The notes: a model not told the origin generated them from the letters alone. DNA of 64,000 bases from Sphaerobacter thermophilus DSM 20745 (GCF_000024985.1 NC_013523.1:1240001-1304000); one strand, 5' to 3'; shown: positions 55,058 to 64,000, numbered from the stretch's first letter. Numbers and translations are program-made.

Positions 55058-57420
55058 TTTGGCCGACTCGCCAGATTCGGGTCGTCAGGGCGCTCGAAGA
55101 TGACGACATCGCCCTGCTCGAAGACCCGTGGCCAGCCAAGCTGCTCGAACGCCGCGAGGCGTTCCGCAGGATAGGGCGGGCCGACCGTGCACCCAGGCTC
55201 ATAGCCCTCGCGCTCGTGCGTGCCCACGTAGATATAGCGTACACGGTATCGTTCCAGCAAGTCGCGGGCCATCGGGCTCGCGGGGTCGCTGTAGATGGCG
55301 TTCACGTGCTCCTGGCGCTGCCCGATGTCGGCGAGTTCTGCCGGGCGACCGCTGCGCCACTGGTACTCGTGAAAGTGCCAGCCGATCACGGTTGGGATCC
55401 CCGTGGCCATCGACACCCGATCATGGGGCAAACCGGCCGCCACGCCGTAGGAGCAGCCGGGCGCCTCGAGCACCACGTCGCCGGGCCGCGCATTTTCTGC
55501 CAGCCACTGGATCGCCGCTCCCTCGGCCGGAGCCGTGTTGGCTATGTAGGCGAGGGCGTCTAAGCCTCGCCACTCGCGGAAACCATCCGTCCAGCGGTAC
55601 GCGGACAGCGGCGGGTAGAGTGCGGCGCCGAGCATGACAAGCGCCAGAACTCCGCCCGCAGCCCAGGTGGGCGCGCGGCCCAAGACGCTCCGCAAGTGAG
55701 GCAACGCCAGGACGATCGCCGAAGCGCCGGCGACAGCCAGGATCGCCCAGACCTGGAAGTACACCTTGAAGACGGTGTTCATCCGGTCACCAAAGGCATC
55801 TTGCAGGAACGCGACCTCGGGAACCAGAACCAGTGCCCAGCCGAATGCGAGGAGCGCCCCCGTCGCGCGCAGCGCCGGTTCGGCTGGCGCTCGCCGCAGC
55901 AGCAACAGCAGGAGCGCCAGTGGGAGGCCGATGACCCAGAGGGCCGCGAACTTCGCCACGGACCCGATCCCGACGGCGATGGGCACGGCCGCCGCGAGCA
56001 GTCCTCCCGCCGGGCGCCGCCAACGTGGGCTGAGGAACCAGAGGGCAGAGAGGAGGAGCGCGGTGATCCCCAGGAACAGGCCGTAGATCGTGAGGAGCGA
56101 CGTCGCCGCGCTGCGTGGCCAGATCACGATACCGATGGTGCGGACGAGCCGACCGACGACAGGGAGGTCGGCGATCCAGGAAGGGATGCCATCCGCACTG
56201 GTCCCGACGGCAGGCGTGTAGTCGAGCGCGAATGGCAACGCGGTGAGCAGGGCTGCGCCGACGAGGACGCCGAGCGCCGCGATGACGCGTCGGAGCTGGC
56301 AGCGACCCGCCCCCAGGAGCAGCCCGCCGCCGGTGAGCGCCAGGGCGGTCGGAAGATCCCAGGAATTGATCGCATAGAGCGTCCCTGCGACGATCCCGCT
56401 CGCTGCCAACGGGGAGAGGAGTGGTCGCAGACCTCCACGGGATCGTCCACTCGCCCCCTGGAAAAACAGCCCTACCGCCAGCCCGATCGTGGCGATGAAC
56501 AGTGGGTAGGCCAGGACGTGCGGGTGGAGATCCCCTAAGACGAACGAGAAAGCGGGGAACTCGTTGATTGTCGGTCGCGGCCCACTGGACCCCGGGACGC
56601 CGTGGTCTACGATCACGCGCGACGCCTGCCAGCCGACCCCGGTCCACCAGCCGGCCTCGAGCGTCGCCGATGGGTCGCGCAGGAAGCGGAGCGGCGCCAC
56701 CAGGTTACCGATGCCGACGAGGAGGAACGCACCGAGGACTCCACCCAGCCCTGCACTGCCGCGTCCGTTTGTAGGCTTGCCGGCGTAGGCAGCGCGGACG
56801 ATGTTGGTCGCGGTACCCGCAGCCGCGACCGTGGCGTAGGCGAAGGTGGTCGCGAGGCTGAGGCTGAAGGCGACGCCCGGGGTGGTTCCGGAGATGCGGG
56901 CGAGGGCGGCCATCAAGACATATCCCAGGTAGTAGTAGTTGATCGGCTCCCCGGCGAACCACGGATCAGGCGGCGGCATTTCGGTCGCGCGGATGGCGCT
57001 CGCCAGCATCGCCATGTCCATCGGCTTTTCGGTATAGGCGGCGTCGGGGTTGAACCCGCGGAAGACGACATAACCCAGGAAGAGTGCCAGCGCAACGGTG
57101 GGCCAGAGCAGCGCCGTTGCCACGTTGCGCCGGAGGTAGGGGAGTATCTCGCCGCGACGGATTTCCCACACCCAGAGGACGACGCCGATGACAAGAGGGA
57201 ACGCGACCAGGAGCGTGTCGGTGAAGCGGGTGATTCCTGTGGCCGCCAGCCACCACGGTCCAGCAACGGCGAAGAGGAGTCCCAGCGGCCCCGCGAGGCT
57301 CAGCCCGCGGTCGGGGAGGCCGGGCGTCGCCCGGAAGACGGCCGGGTAGAGCAGCGCACTCAGCGTGAGCACGACGCCGTACCAGACGAGCGCCTGCGTC
57401 AACGAGCCGGCAACGCTCAT
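55054..57420 (-). CDS. DUF2298 (Chlor_Arch_YYY) membrane protein
   Basis: 788 residues with about 18 membrane helices. The family tag, three consecutive tyrosines, is in FAGEPINYYYLGYVLMAALA after EKPMDMAMLASAIRATEMPP. FSFVLGDLHPHVLAYPLFIA and DRMNTVFKVYFQVWAILAVA are two further family boxes, and a C-terminal soluble domain ends with VRYIYVGTHEREGYEPG. The family is found mainly in Chloroflexi and Archaea, and is regarded as glycosyltransferase-like (GT-C); the role is not known. ATG 57420 overlaps the upstream stop by ATGA and follows GGGGGACACG. Confidence 0.88.
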   Translation of the reverse strand: MSVAGSLTQALVWYGVVLTLSALLYPAVFRATPGLPDRGLSLAGPLGLLFAVAGPWWLAATGITRFTDTLLVAFPLVIGVVLWVWEIRRGEILPYLRRNVATALLWPTVALALFLGYVVFRGFNPDAAYTEKPMDMAMLASAIRATEMPPPDPWFAGEPINYYYLGYVLMAALARISGTTPGVAFSLSLATTFAYATVAAAGTATNIVRAAYAGKPTNGRGSAGLGGVLGAFLLVGIGNLVAPLRFLRDPSATLEAGWWTGVGWQASRVIVDHGVPGSSGPRPTINEFPAFSFVLGDLHPHVLAYPLFIATIGLAVGLFFQGASGRSRGGLRPLLSPLAASGIVAGTLYAINSWDLPTALALTGGGLLLGAGRCQLRRVIAALGVLVGAALLTALPFALDYTPAVGTSADGIPSWIADLPVVGRLVRTIGIVIWPRSAATSLLTIYGLFLGITALLLSALWFLSPRWRRPAGGLLAAAVPIAVGIGSVAKFAALWVIGLPLALLLLLLRRAPAEPALRATGALLAFGWALVLVPEVAFLQDAFGDRMNTVFKVYFQVWAILAVAGASAIVLALPHLRSVLGRAPTWAAGGVLALVMLGAALYPPLSAYRWTDGFREWRGLDALAYIANTAPAEGAAIQWLAENARPGDVVLEAPGCSYGVAAGLPHDRVSMATGIPTVIGWHFHEYQWRSGRPAELADIGQRQEHVNAIYSDPASPMARDLLERYRVRYIYVGTHEREGYEPGCTVGPPYPAERLAAFEQLGWPRVFEQGDVVIFERPDDPNLASRPN

Positions 57421-60400
57421 CGTGTCCCCCGGGTTGCCAGCGGCGCGAGGCTGGGGAACGGGAGCACCTCGTAGATGCGAGTGTTCCCCGACTCGAACGC
57501 GAGCCGCAGGTCGGTGCCGAGCATCTGGTCGAAGGCTGCCAGTCCCTCGGGCGGGGCGTACGGCTCGGCCGGCTGCGTTGCCCCGGCGAAGGGTGCCTGG
57601 ATCACCGTAAAGCGCTCCACGTCGCCGACGACGATGTAGCGCACGCCGTAGCGGCGCAGGAGCGTGCGCTTCTCCCCGACATCCGTGCTGGCGTAGATGC
57701 GCCGCACATCAAGCAGGCGCTCGTCGATCTCCGGCCAGGGGCGCTGCTGGCGCTGGTGGCGGTCCCAGCCGAGCACGTCGGGCAACCCGGTCGCGGCTGA
57801 GATGCGGCTCCCGTTGCCGCGGTACGGTCCGATGCTGGCCTCCAGAATGACGGGGAGGCCGTCGGCGTGCTCGCGGAGCCATTGGATCGCGTCGTAGTCT
57901 CCGCTGAAGTCGATGGGCTGCCCCGCCGCGTTCGCGATCCACGAGCCTCGCATCCAGGCCAAACCGTCCAGCGTCGGCGCGGTGGGACTGCCCGGCATTC
58001 GCTCGGCAAGCCGGGTGCGGGTGGCGAACAAGGGATACGCGAGGCCAGCCAGGATGAGGACCACCGCACCTGCGAGCGCCGCGCGGGCCACCAGGGACGG
58101 CACGGTGTGTTCTACCCCACGACGCTGATGGCCGCGAGCATGCGGACGGGCCACGAGGCCGATCGGGGCTGAGCCGATGTCCGAACGTGCGACTCGGATC
58201 AGCCACGCCAACGCGACCGTCGCGCCCAGCGCGTAGAGGGCCCAGCTCTGGAAGTAGAATTTGAAGACGGTGTTCATTCGGGCCCAATCCGAGCCGCTCA
58301 GGTCGTCGACGACGTAGACGAGGTCCACCCCCAGCCCGATGCCGACGGCAGCCGCCAACGCGAGCGCAGCCATCGCTGCACCCGGCCGCTCACGCAGGCG
58401 GAACCAGAGCGCCGCGGCGACGGCGAGCGCGGGAATGAGCGCCGCGGCGGTCGGCCGCACGGGTGCCAGAGCGCCCACCGGGACGCCAAGGAGCGGCAGG
58501 ACGAGCCGGGCCGCCGGGATGCCTCCGCCAAGCACCATAGGGACGCCGAATCCCATCATCGCCGCGCCGAAGACGGTGATCGCGATCCCACCCAGCGAGA
58601 GCCATCCAACCGGTCCGAGCAACAGGACCACGACCGTGTACCCACCAAGTGCGGTGACGACGGCAGCCAGGGCGGCGACCGTATCACTCTGGCTACTGTC
58701 CCGTGCCTTCTCCCGCGTCGTGAGCTGCCGGGCAGCGAACGTCCCGCCTGCCGCCGCGAGGATCCCGAGGAAGGGCCCGAAGTGGACCAGGTACTGGAGC
58801 GGTGGTGTGCCCTCCGTCGTGCGGGCAACCCCGCCTACCAGGACGACAAAGCGGCTGAAGAACGGCTCGAACAACCAGCGGGCAATAGCGACGAGGGCAA
58901 CGGTGTGGAGCACGGCAAGCACGACCGAGCGTCCGGGAGATCGCTTGCTCCGGAGCGCGGCGGTTGCCAGCACGGCTCCCGTGAACAGGACGGTCAGCGG
59001 GAGGTCCCAGGAGTTGATGACCGCAATCGAGCCGCCGGTCAGGGCGACGGCACCGCTCCAAAGCCACGGCCAGGCTCCGCCGCGGGTGTCCGGCGGGCGG
59101 AGTAGCCAGGCGTAGAGCAGCGCGAGGAGCAGCAGCGTCACCGGCAGCGCCAGCAGATGGGGGTGCACGTCGGCCCAGAGTAGGCTGAAGTACGGGAATT
59201 CCGTGATGGCGTAGTCGACGACTCGGCTGCTTTGCCAGTAGTCGACGCTGAGCGAACCGGTCGTCAGAATCTGACCGAGCGCGTCGAGGTTTCCTATGCC
59301 GACGGCCAAGAGCGTGCCCACAACGCCGCAGCCTACAATCGTGCGTGGACGTTCGAGGCGCAGCACGCGGCTGCAGAGCGCTGCTGACAGGCTGAAGGCT
59401 CCGGCGGTGACCAAACCCGCCAGCGTGGCGGCTGCGAGCTGGAAGCCGATCTCTGGAGGCACGCCGGTCAGCTTCCACAGTAGGGCCACCAGGTAGAAGC
59501 CGTAGTAGTAGTAATTCATCACACCGCCCGCGAACCACGGGACGTATGGCGGTAAGGTAGCGCTCCGCCCGATGGCGCTGATGTAGGCCATTTCCATCGG
59601 CTTTTCGCCGCCCCAGTACGTGTGCCAGAGGTCGGGGTTGAGGGAGCGGAGCAGCAGGAAGAACCCGAACCCGATGAGGAAGGCGACTTCGCTCGCCACG
59701 ATCACTGGCCAGCGGGCGCGCACCTCATGCATGAGTGCCGGCAGGTGCGCGCGGAGCCCACTCCAGGCTGCGAAGGCGGTGATGGCAACGGCGGCAATGA
59801 TCCAGGGCAGCGTGAAGCGGCTCACGCCCAGGCTTGCGCCGATCCAGACGATGTAGCCGACAGCGATCAGACCCACGGTCCGTGTGACACCCCATCCCTG
59901 GTCCGGGAAGGCGCGGAGCAGGAGCAGCGTCACTGGCAGTGTCGCGAGCGCCAGCACCGCGAGCGCGACGAGCCAGACGACGGTGGCGGCCGCGCCGTTC
60001 CGCGTCAGCCTGGCGGACCACCCAAGGTCATCCGCGGCCAGGCGCTGCCCGGGCGGCATGCCGTCCAGGAGGTAATTGTCCGGTCGCTCGCGGGTCGGCG
60101 ACCACGGCTGCGCCAGAGCCCAGGCGAAGCGCTGGCGCAACTCGTCGGCAGAGAGCCGCTCGACCTTCTTATAGATGCGTACCTCTGGGTGGTCGTAGAC
60201 GCGGAAGCTTTCGTCGGCCGAGTCGTCTACGATCGTGACGGGTCCCAGTCGCGGATAGTTGGTGCCGTGGTAGACGAGCTGGAAGCCGAGCTGGCCGCTC
60301 TCGAGCAGGTGGTAGTACTGCGTATAGACCGGGTAGCGCCAGGGCAGGCGCGGTATCGACGAGGATAGCCGGTCGCTGGAGAGCACGATGTAGTCGGCCT

Positions 60401-61862
60401 CTGCCAGTTGTCCGGTAAGGTAGGCGAAGGCCGATTCGTTGTCCCGGTCGGCATAGAGGTCGAGCGTCAGTGTCCGGTACGTGTCCGCGGGCCGCCCGCC
60501 GATGGGGATTGGTAGAGCGTCGTCCCAGTACTCGGCGGTGAGGGTCGCGCCGGGTGGGATGTTGCGGTAGATCCACTCTGATGCCGCGATCCGGGGGTGC
60601 GTCTGCGTGTAGATCTGCACGAATGCCAGCGCCCAGGCGACGGTCCCCAGTGCGACGAGGCCGACCAGGCTCCAAGCAAGCACCCGGCGCCATCGGTGGA
60701 TGGCCTGGCGGCCGGCCAGGTCCGTGAGCCACGCGGCGGCGAGGATGACCAATGCCGGGACGATCGGGGCCATGTAGCGCAGGAACTTCGCGTCGGCGAT
60801 CCCCACCAGCGCGAAGTAGGAGAGGACCCAGGTCACGAGGATGACATCACCCGGGGTGCGGCGACGCAGCGTGCGCCGAATGCCGGCGACCGTTCCGCCG
60901 ATGGCGGCAAGCCCGAGCGGCGGACCGAGCCCCCAGCGGACCAGATTGTCGATCTGGTACACGCCGCGGGTCGTGCCGACAAATTGCCGGGTGAAGGGCA
61001 CGTCGAACCGGCCGCTGACGATCTCCCACTGGGTCACCGCGTCCTCGACGAAGGGGACCGGCCGCCACAGTGCGTACGGCTCAAATACGGCGAAGACGAG
61101 CAGCGCCGCGACCGCTGCAGCGCCGAGCAGGGGCATTGCCGAGCGCCCGACGAACCGCCAGCGGCCATGTAGGTTGGGTGCCAGGGCCGCGACGAGCACC
61201 GGCATCACGAGCGTGACGACGCTGACCTTTGTCGCCAACCCCGCGCCCACCGCGGCACCGGCCAAGACAGCCCAGCGCATCCCTCGGGTCTCCCACAGGC
61301 GCAGCGCCGCAAACAGTGTCCCGACTGAGAAGAAGGTGATCCAGGTGTCGGTCGTGAAGAAGTGGGCCAGTTGGATCAGGATGACGCTGGCGGCGAGCAG
61401 GAGTCCGGTGAGCACGGCGGCGGCTCGCCCGTAGACCCGAAGTGCGAACGCCATGGCGAGGAGCACGGTGGCGGTGTCGAGCAGCGCCGTCAGGGGGCGG
61501 CCCAGGTCCGCCACGTTCTGGTAGGCGTGGTAGTCAACCCCGGTCAGGTGACCGACAAACCACCCGACGATCGCCACGATGTAAAGGGGCAGGCTGCCGT
61601 AGGCGAACGACTGGGGCCTGCCGTCGGCGTCGTCGGCACGAGGGTTGAGCGGGCTCCGGGCCGGATCAAAGATCGACGACAGCTCACCAACCGCCGGGGC
61701 GTTGATGCGGTCACTCACCACGATGGCGATGAAGCGCTCGTCAGGGTGAAGGTACCAGCCATCATCCCAATTGTGACCGAAGAGTCGGAGGCCCAGGGCG
61801 AGGGCGAGGATCGCGCCAACGACGATATACCAACCGGCGCGGGGTACGAGTACATTCCTCAT
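57417..61862 (-). CDS. PMT-type glycosyltransferase fused to DUF2298 (YYY) membrane protein
   Basis: 1481 residues. The first 600 residues are a GT-C enzyme of the GT39/PMT_2 kind: GLRLFGHNWDDGWYLHPDER carries the acidic loop residues, and PLTALLDTATVLLAMAFALR, HFFTTDTWITFFSVGTLFAA and VLSYFALVGIADAKFLRYMA follow. From about 630 on lies a whole DUF2298 protein: EKPMEMAYISAIGRSATLPP, VMNYYYYGFYLVALLWKLTG, LWADVHPHLLALPVTLLLLA, ARMNTVFKFYFQSWALYALG, ending VRYIVVGDVERFTV. Coupled with the shorter YYY protein, it may glycosylate lipids or proteins from polyprenyl-phosphate sugars. The ATG lies only about ten bases after the -10, so the mRNA is nearly leaderless. Confidence 0.87.
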   Translation of the reverse strand: MRNVLVPRAGWYIVVGAILALALGLRLFGHNWDDGWYLHPDERFIAIVVSDRINAPAVGELSSIFDPARSPLNPRADDADGRPQSFAYGSLPLYIVAIVGWFVGHLTGVDYHAYQNVADLGRPLTALLDTATVLLAMAFALRVYGRAAAVLTGLLLAASVILIQLAHFFTTDTWITFFSVGTLFAALRLWETRGMRWAVLAGAAVGAGLATKVSVVTLVMPVLVAALAPNLHGRWRFVGRSAMPLLGAAAVAALLVFAVFEPYALWRPVPFVEDAVTQWEIVSGRFDVPFTRQFVGTTRGVYQIDNLVRWGLGPPLGLAAIGGTVAGIRRTLRRRTPGDVILVTWVLSYFALVGIADAKFLRYMAPIVPALVILAAAWLTDLAGRQAIHRWRRVLAWSLVGLVALGTVAWALAFVQIYTQTHPRIAASEWIYRNIPPGATLTAEYWDDALPIPIGGRPADTYRTLTLDLYADRDNESAFAYLTGQLAEADYIVLSSDRLSSSIPRLPWRYPVYTQYYHLLESGQLGFQLVYHGTNYPRLGPVTIVDDSADESFRVYDHPEVRIYKKVERLSADELRQRFAWALAQPWSPTRERPDNYLLDGMPPGQRLAADDLGWSARLTRNGAAATVVWLVALAVLALATLPVTLLLLRAFPDQGWGVTRTVGLIAVGYIVWIGASLGVSRFTLPWIIAAVAITAFAAWSGLRAHLPALMHEVRARWPVIVASEVAFLIGFGFFLLLRSLNPDLWHTYWGGEKPMEMAYISAIGRSATLPPYVPWFAGGVMNYYYYGFYLVALLWKLTGVPPEIGFQLAAATLAGLVTAGAFSLSAALCSRVLRLERPRTIVGCGVVGTLLAVGIGNLDALGQILTTGSLSVDYWQSSRVVDYAITEFPYFSLLWADVHPHLLALPVTLLLLALLYAWLLRPPDTRGGAWPWLWSGAVALTGGSIAVINSWDLPLTVLFTGAVLATAALRSKRSPGRSVVLAVLHTVALVAIARWLFEPFFSRFVVLVGGVARTTEGTPPLQYLVHFGPFLGILAAAGGTFAARQLTTREKARDSSQSDTVAALAAVVTALGGYTVVVLLLGPVGWLSLGGIAITVFGAAMMGFGVPMVLGGGIPAARLVLPLLGVPVGALAPVRPTAAALIPALAVAAALWFRLRERPGAAMAALALAAAVGIGLGVDLVYVVDDLSGSDWARMNTVFKFYFQSWALYALGATVALAWLIRVARSDIGSAPIGLVARPHARGHQRRGVEHTVPSLVARAALAGAVVLILAGLAYPLFATRTRLAERMPGSPTAPTLDGLAWMRGSWIANAAGQPIDFSGDYDAIQWLREHADGLPVILEASIGPYRGNGSRISAATGLPDVLGWDRHQRQQRPWPEIDERLLDVRRIYASTDVGEKRTLLRRYGVRYIVVGDVERFTVIQAPFAGATQPAEPYAPPEGLAAFDQMLGTDLRLAFESGNTRIYEVLPFPSLAPLATRGTR

Positions 61863-61871
61863 CGCTGCGAA

Positions 61872-61900
61872 ATCATAACAGCGGGGCCATACCAGGACAA
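61872..61900 (-). promoter_or_regulatory. Promoter of the PMT-YYY gene, near-leaderless
   Basis: The minus strand has TTGTCC (61900-61895), 17 bases, and TATGAT (61877-61872). The ATG (61862) starts ten bases past the -10, so transcription should begin at or just before it. Confidence 0.65.
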
Positions 61901-61908
61901 TCGGACCG

Positions 61909-61938
61909 TTGACCCTCTGTCTGGGCGACGCCTATACT
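61909..61938 (+). promoter_or_regulatory. Promoter of the small GTPase gene
   Basis: TTGACC (61909-61914) and TATACT (61933-61938) with an 18-base spacer, about 60 bases before the ATG and divergent from the PMT-YYY promoter. Confidence 0.7.
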
Positions 61939-61996
61939 CGGGCGACGGGTTGTGGGTGGCGGCACAACCCTTGTCCTCGACGATGGGAACGCATCC

Positions 61997-62500
61997 ATGC
62001 GCACCCTCAAGGTGATCGTCGGCGGTGAAGGTAACGTCGGGAAGACCTCGCTGATCCGCAAGTATGCCAAGGGAAAGTTCAGCGAGGCCCGCAACATCAC
62101 GCTGGGCATCGATATCACCACGCAGGAGTTCAGCGTCGACGGCGAGACGATCCGCCTGGCGATCTGGGACATCGAGGGCCAGGCAGGCAACCGGCCGAAC
62201 TTTTACATCGGAGCCCAGGCCGGAATGCTGGTCTACGACGTGACCGAGCCCGCGTCGCTCCAGGCGTTGACCGAGTGGCATGCCCGCTGCGTCCGGTATG
62301 CCCCGGACGCGCCTTTGATCATCGTCGGCAACAAGATCGACCTCGGGCTCGTCTTCCCGCCGACGTGGGGCCGAGTGCTGGCGCGGCATCTCGGCTCGCC
62401 ACACGGCTTCCTCTCCGCCAAGACGGGGGAGAACGTGACGCAGGCGTTCAGCCTCCTGGCCGAAGCGGCATACCGGCACGCACGTGCCTCACATCGATAG
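61997..62500 (+). CDS. Rab/Ras-like small GTPase
   Basis: 167 residues. All five G boxes are in eukaryotic-style order: G1 GGEGNVGKTS (9-18), switch I threonine 36 in NITLGIDITTQEF, G3 WDIEGQ (57-62) with the catalytic glutamine, G4 NKID (112-115) and G5 SAK (140-142). The block ITLGIDITTQEFSVDGETIR mirrors Rab TIGVDF...VDG. There is no C-terminal prenylation motif. Bacterial members act with Roadblock/LC7 proteins in polarity or unknown switches; no such partner is visible here. The ATG at 61997 is preceded by GGGAACG; the six-base gap to fmt suggests co-transcription with it. Confidence 0.9.
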   Translation: MRTLKVIVGGEGNVGKTSLIRKYAKGKFSEARNITLGIDITTQEFSVDGETIRLAIWDIEGQAGNRPNFYIGAQAGMLVYDVTEPASLQALTEWHARCVRYAPDAPLIIVGNKIDLGLVFPPTWGRVLARHLGSPHGFLSAKTGENVTQAFSLLAEAAYRHARASHR

Positions 62501-62506
62501 GCTGCC

Positions 62507-63451
62507 ATGGCCATCTCTGTTGTATTCCTTGGCTCCCCCGCATTCGCGGTTCCCTCGCTCCGCGCGCTCGCCTTGGACGCGCGGTTCACTATCCCGCTCG
62601 TAGTTACCCAGCCGGATCGCCCGGCAGGTCGCGGCCGCCGGCCACGACCACCAGCGGTGAAGGACGCGGCTATAGAGTTGGGCCTGCCGGTCTTCCAGCC
62701 TGAGACGCTGCGAGACCCGGCCGCAGTGGAGCGCCTCGCGGCCGCCGTACCGGACGTGTTGGTCGTTGTCGCCTACGGAGAGATCCTCCGCCAATCCGTC
62801 CTCGATCTCGCGCCCCTCGGGTGCCTCAACGTGCACCCGTCGCTGCTGCCGCGCTATCGCGGTTCGTCGCCGGTGCAGGCGGCTATCTTGAATGGCGACA
62901 CCGAGACGGGGATCTCGATCATCAAGCTTGTTCGCCGCATGGACGCGGGCCCGATTGTCGCCCAGCGCCGGGTACCGCTCGATGGGACGGAGACGGCCGG
63001 CACCCTGTCAGAGCGCCTTGCCAACCTGGCCGCGGAGATGCTGCCGGATGTGGTCGCCGCTTGGGTCGCCGGGGAGCTTGAAGCCGAGCCGCAGGACGAC
63101 GCGGCCGCGACCTACACCCGGGAGTTGACCACAGCCGACGCGCGGATCGATTGGGGCAAAGACGCCGCGGAAATCGAGCGGCTGGTGCGGGCGATGCAGC
63201 CATGGCCGAAGGCGTGGAGCATCCTCGAAGGTCGGCGGCTGGCGGTGCTTGCCTGCGACATATCCCACAAGCCCAGCACAGAACCCCCCGGCACCATCAA
63301 TGTGTCAGCCCGTCCTCCCCGTGTCGCCACCGGGACCACCGACCTCGTTCTCCTGCGGGTTCAGCCGGAGGGAAAGCGCGAGATGGCGGCCGAGGATTGG
63401 GCCCGCGGCGCGCGTCTCCCCCATGGTGCGCGGTTTGCGCCGGTGGAGTAG
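62507..63451 (+). CDS. fmt: Methionyl-tRNA formyltransferase
   Basis: 314 residues. It formylates Met-tRNA(fMet) with N10-formyltetrahydrofolate. VVFLGSPAFAVPSLRALALD, LNVHPSLLPRYRGSSPVQAA (Asn108, His110 in the count here) and KLVRRMDAGPIVAQRRVPLD (Asp146) form the active site. The C-terminal OB-type domain (RLVRAMQPWPKAWSILEGRR-like) is present, so it is the true Fmt, unlike the short enzyme at 30608-31300. No def (peptide deformylase) gene precedes it. Confidence 0.95.
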   Translation: MAISVVFLGSPAFAVPSLRALALDARFTIPLVVTQPDRPAGRGRRPRPPAVKDAAIELGLPVFQPETLRDPAAVERLAAAVPDVLVVVAYGEILRQSVLDLAPLGCLNVHPSLLPRYRGSSPVQAAILNGDTETGISIIKLVRRMDAGPIVAQRRVPLDGTETAGTLSERLANLAAEMLPDVVAAWVAGELEAEPQDDAAATYTRELTTADARIDWGKDAAEIERLVRAMQPWPKAWSILEGRRLAVLACDISHKPSTEPPGTINVSARPPRVATGTTDLVLLRVQPEGKREMAAEDWARGARLPHGARFAPVE

Positions 63452-63484
63452 GAGAGTTGCCCACAGGTAGGAGAGTGAGAACGG

Positions 63485-64000
63485 ATGGCCGACTCGGTTC
63501 CCACCGAGTTGATTGAAGAGTACCGCCAGCGCCAGCGGGAGCTGGCCCACGCCGTCATTGAACGCTCGCTCACGAAGGCGCCGACCGTCATCGCCGCGGT
63601 TGACGTTCACCTCCGCGGCTCGTGGGGCGTCGCCGCCGCCGTCGCCTACACCTATCCCTCGCTCGAGGAGATCGACCACCATGTCGCCACCGGGCGGCTC
63701 ACCTTCCCGTACATTCCGGGTCTACTCTCGTACCGCGAGGCACCGCTGTGCCTTAAAGCGATCCGCGGTCTAGCCCAGGAGCCGGATCTGATCCTGGCGG
63801 ACGGGCAAGGACGGGCGCACCCCCGCCGTGCCGGTATCGCCTGCCACCTCGGCGTTGAACTGGGCCTACCGACCATCGGCGTGGCGAAGTCAATCCTCGT
63901 CGGCCGCCATGATCCACTCGGGGAGGAACGGGGAAGCGTTGCGCCCCTCGTGGCCGACGACGAGGTCGTCGGCATGGCCGTCCGCACCCGCACCGGCGTC
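63485..64000 (+). CDS. nfi: Endonuclease V, N-terminal part
   Basis: At least 172 residues; the gene runs out of the window. VIAAVDVHLRGSWGVAAAVA gives Asp40, FPYIPGLLSYREAP gives Glu85, and LILADGQGRAHPRRAGIACH gives Asp106: the three metal ligands of endonuclease V, with the wedge-forming YIPGLLS. It nicks near deoxyinosine in deaminated DNA. The ATG follows GGAGAGTGAG. It lies 33 bases past fmt. Confidence 0.9.
   Translation, partial: MADSVPTELIEEYRQRQRELAHAVIERSLTKAPTVIAAVDVHLRGSWGVAAAVAYTYPSLEEIDHHVATGRLTFPYIPGLLSYREAPLCLKAIRGLAQEPDLILADGQGRAHPRRAGIACHLGVELGLPTIGVAKSILVGRHDPLGEERGSVAPLVADDEVVGMAVRTRTGV

Overview
The window is GC-rich chromosomal DNA of a bacterium, most likely a member of the Chloroflexota near Thermomicrobia/Sphaerobacter. 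The support is indirect: tandem DUF2298 (Chlor_Arch_YYY) membrane proteins, a Rab-like small GTPase, frequent GTG starts with good Shine-Dalgarno sequences, and promoters of the TTGACA / TATAAT kind with extended -10 boxes. No rRNA, phage, insertion sequence or CRISPR array is visible.

Layout. 1-5.6 kb holds a truncated flavin oxidoreductase, a large Asp-box (BNR) beta-propeller protein, a DinB protein and a secreted lyase-fold protein. 5.6-6.4 kb is a long gene-free stretch that starts at a strong leftward promoter and looks like a structured leader or RNA gene. 6.4-23.2 kb is a leftward exopolysaccharide cluster: a glycosyltransferase-deacetylase fusion, a second lyase-fold protein, a GDP-mannose/UDP-sugar 6-dehydrogenase, two GT4 transferases, a toroid protein, a flippase, a ligase/polymerase, an aminotransferase, a sugar dehydrogenase, the initiating sugar-phosphate transferase and a Wzc-like kinase whose P-loop lysine is replaced by arginine. 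23.6-31.3 kb is a second leftward unit of four tandem FemAB/GNAT-like paralogues, a phosphatidylserine-decarboxylase-like enzyme, an ATP-grasp ligase and a formyltransferase; I know no described pathway for this combination. 32.2-33.2 kb has a VOC protein and two tandem tRNA-Asp genes. 33.3-43.7 kb is a third leftward, translationally coupled polysaccharide operon (flippase, 59-aa membrane peptide, GT4, LPG-synthase-like protein, two ligases, UDP-glucuronate decarboxylase, glycoside hydrolase and a related membrane protein).

43.8-64 kb is mostly core metabolism: mtnP, a SEDS/PBP pair, a zincin-like protease, a membrane protein, gyrB and plsX rightward; hup leftward; then infC-rpmI-rplT-rRNA methyltransferase leftward. 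infC appears to start at ATC. Next come two DUF2298 proteins, one fused to a PMT-type glycosyltransferase, then a Rab-like GTPase, fmt and a truncated endonuclease V gene rightward.

As a whole, 6.4-43.7 kb can supply most of a lipid-linked polysaccharide pathway: activated uronic, pentose and amino sugars, initiation on undecaprenyl phosphate, GT4 extension, flipping, polymerisation/ligation, chain-length control and secreted or anchored enzymes that trim the product. The FemAB/ATP-grasp/formyltransferase unit probably decorates a surface polymer or lipid, but its product is unknown. Starts were chosen by eye from Shine-Dalgarno sequences and overlaps; family calls rest on recognised motifs, not on searches.
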